From: Herpetosiphonaceae bacterium
Lineage (GTDB): Bacteria > Chloroflexota > Chloroflexia > Chloroflexales > Herpetosiphonaceae
Reading direction: 5' to 3'
Assembly (NCBI GenBank): GCA_013538855.1
Contig: JABXJS010000185.1
Coordinates: 1 to 50,795 of the forward strand
Length of the DNA stretch: 50,795 bases
Positions 49,800-50,795 of the stretch are shown in pieces; the first letter of the stretch is position 1; each line of letters opens with the position of its first letter. A program made the translations under genes and the position numbers. The notes under the pieces are model-generated. The model made no database searches. It saw only the letters and a program-made list of their open reading frames with translations, and was not told where the DNA came from.

Positions 49800-50795
49800 C
49801 TACTCGCTGTTGAGAGCTGGTCGGCGCAGCGCTCCGCTGTAGGCGCTGCCCCAAAATTGATCAAGGCTCGTGCCTTCGATGCTGATCTGCACGCGGCTGA
49901 CGCTGCTGAAGGTGGTCAGGGCAAGCGTCAGCGAGTCGACGGCGGCCTGGCGATCACTGGTCTGCAAAAACTCGCGGCTGAGGTCGATCTGGGCTAGCCC
50001 GTCGCTGATGACGAGGCGCTGCACGCTGGTGCTGGCTGGAATCGGCTGCTGCAGCACGTCGCGGTACACGCCTGCGCCGCGAATCATCTGCTCGATGGTG
50101 GCGCGCGCCTCGGCGCTGGTGCGCGGGATCAGACGTATGACGCGCACCATCTGGCCGGTGCTGGCGGCGGGGAAGTAGAGCGGCAGGAACGATGTTGTGC
50201 TGTACTGGCCGTCGAGGTTGAGCGGGTTGTCGGCGTTGACGCTCGGGCGGTAGCGCGGCGCGCCGATGTTGGCCCCGTTGACCTGAAGCTGCACCTGCGT
50301 CACATCAGGGTACTCGGTGAGCGCCAGCAGCACCGAGCGTATGCCCAGGTCGCTGTAGTCGCTTGAGCCATAGGTGGGCAGCTGGTTGAAGTTGGCCACG
50401 GCGAGGCCATCCGCGATCTTCAAGCTCAGCAGGCGCGTCTCCGGCGGCACCAGGCGGCGCAGTGCGCCACGTGGGCCAGCGATCAGTTGACTGATCGCGG
50501 CGGTGCGCGGCTGGCGCGTTGCGTCGATCTGGCGCGTGACGGGCACCAGCAGCATGCCGGATGGGTCGGCGTAAAACAGCAGCACGCGCTCGACCAGTCC
50601 ACCGGGCGTTTCGGTGGGCGGAGCCGCCTCGGTGGGCGGCGGGGCGGCGGTTGGCTCCGCCGGCGGCTCGGTTGGCGCAGGCGGGCTGGTGGGCTGATCT
50701 GGCACAGCCGTGGTTGGCTCCACCGGCACGGCCGTGGTCGGCGCTGGCGTCTCGGGCGTGATCGTCGGCAGCGGCGCGTTGGTCGGTGGCTCAGG
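49800..50795 (-). CDS. Secreted protein with two GerMN domains (5' end beyond the window)
   Basis: The reading frame stays open to the window edge, so the N-terminus is missing. The visible part is a long Pro/Thr/Glu-rich linker (TTAVPDQPTSPPAPTEP...), then two GerMN-type domains. The first is VERVLLFYADPSGMLLVPVTRQI...TAAISQLIAGP...ADGLAVANFNQ and the second has IRLIPRT...ATIEQMIRGAG...SDGLAQIDLSREFLQ. GerMN domains occur in germination and lipoprotein envelope proteins of Gram-positive bacteria and Chloroflexota. A low-complexity linker and an expected signal sequence imply an extracytoplasmic location. Confidence 0.85.
   Translation of the reverse strand, partial: PEPPTNAPLPTITPETPAPTTAVPVEPTTAVPDQPTSPPAPTEPPAEPTAAPPPTEAAPPTETPGGLVERVLLFYADPSGMLLVPVTRQIDATRQPRTAAISQLIAGPRGALRRLVPPETRLLSLKIADGLAVANFNQLPTYGSSDYSDLGIRSVLLALTEYPDVTQVQLQVNGANIGAPRYRPSVNADNPLNLDGQYSTTSFLPLYFPAASTGQMVRVIRLIPRTSAEARATIEQMIRGAGVYRDVLQQPIPASTSVQRLVISDGLAQIDLSREFLQTSDRQAAVDSLTLALTTFSSVSRVQISIEGTSLDQFWGSAYSGALRRPALNSE

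Noticed and set aside
1-50795. tRNA, rRNA, CRISPR arrays, insertion sequences
   Set aside because: No cloverleaf with a GTTCRAnnC arm, no repeat-spacer array and no transposase or terminal inverted repeats were seen by eye on either strand.

Overview
The window looks like chromosomal DNA of a GC-rich bacterium of the phylum Chloroflexota (probably class Chloroflexia). The reasons are an NHLP-clan 'Os1348-like' cluster of small peptides, a LexA with a Gram-positive-type operator (GAAC-N4-GTT), a large secreted S8 protease ending in the tail FLPIVVK, an abundance of GAF/PAS signalling proteins and HtrA lipoproteins, and vegetative promoters of the TTGACA-17-TAnnnT type. This is inference from gene content; no 16S or other marker lies in the window. 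I saw no tRNA, rRNA, CRISPR array, insertion sequence or prophage.

Layout. 1-12.6 kb: 3' end of rsgA (5' part replaced by unrelated sequence at the window edge), a single-ring Clp ATPase, an SH3b membrane protein, a histidine phosphatase, a class III aminotransferase, an isocitrate/isopropylmalate-type dehydrogenase, a GT4 glycosyltransferase, an Hsp70-like ATPase with a tiny downstream gene, lexA with two operators in its promoter, a cyclophilin, an HU protein and an ANTAR response regulator. 12.6-28.6 kb: cell-envelope and signalling genes, including a redoxin-like protein, two HtrA proteases, an M20 peptidase, leucyl aminopeptidase, two paralogous MBL-fold hydrolases (one next to a Crp-family regulator), DUF3054, a PhoB/PhoR-like pair, a PBP1A-type penicillin-binding protein, two small membrane proteins and a CPBP protease. 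28.9-35.7 kb: one 2268-residue secreted multidomain subtilase with its own promoter and terminator.

35.8-40.6 kb: a leftward run of seven genes headed by a TetR repressor (two SDR dehydrogenases, a saccharopine-dehydrogenase-like reductase, an SRPBCC protein, then DinB and DUF4286). The promoter is fully consensus and carries two TGAC-N5-GTCA operators exactly 21 bp apart, so the repressor very probably autoregulates at least the first five genes.

40.6-43.3 kb is the most unusual part. Three small paralogous NHLP-type peptides (69, 68 and 71 aa, all ending in an aromatic W-L/F tail) sit in two transcription units whose promoters are near copies of each other and whose terminators share a stem sequence. 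They are followed by a membrane-anchored SpoIIE/PP2C phosphatase whose very AT-rich membrane half is joined abruptly to a very GC-rich catalytic half. No RiPP maturation enzyme or exporter is nearby. 43.3-50.8 kb: leftward FGGY sugar kinase, response regulator-GAF-GAF histidine kinase, proofreading DNA polymerase I, and a GerMN-domain protein cut by the window end.
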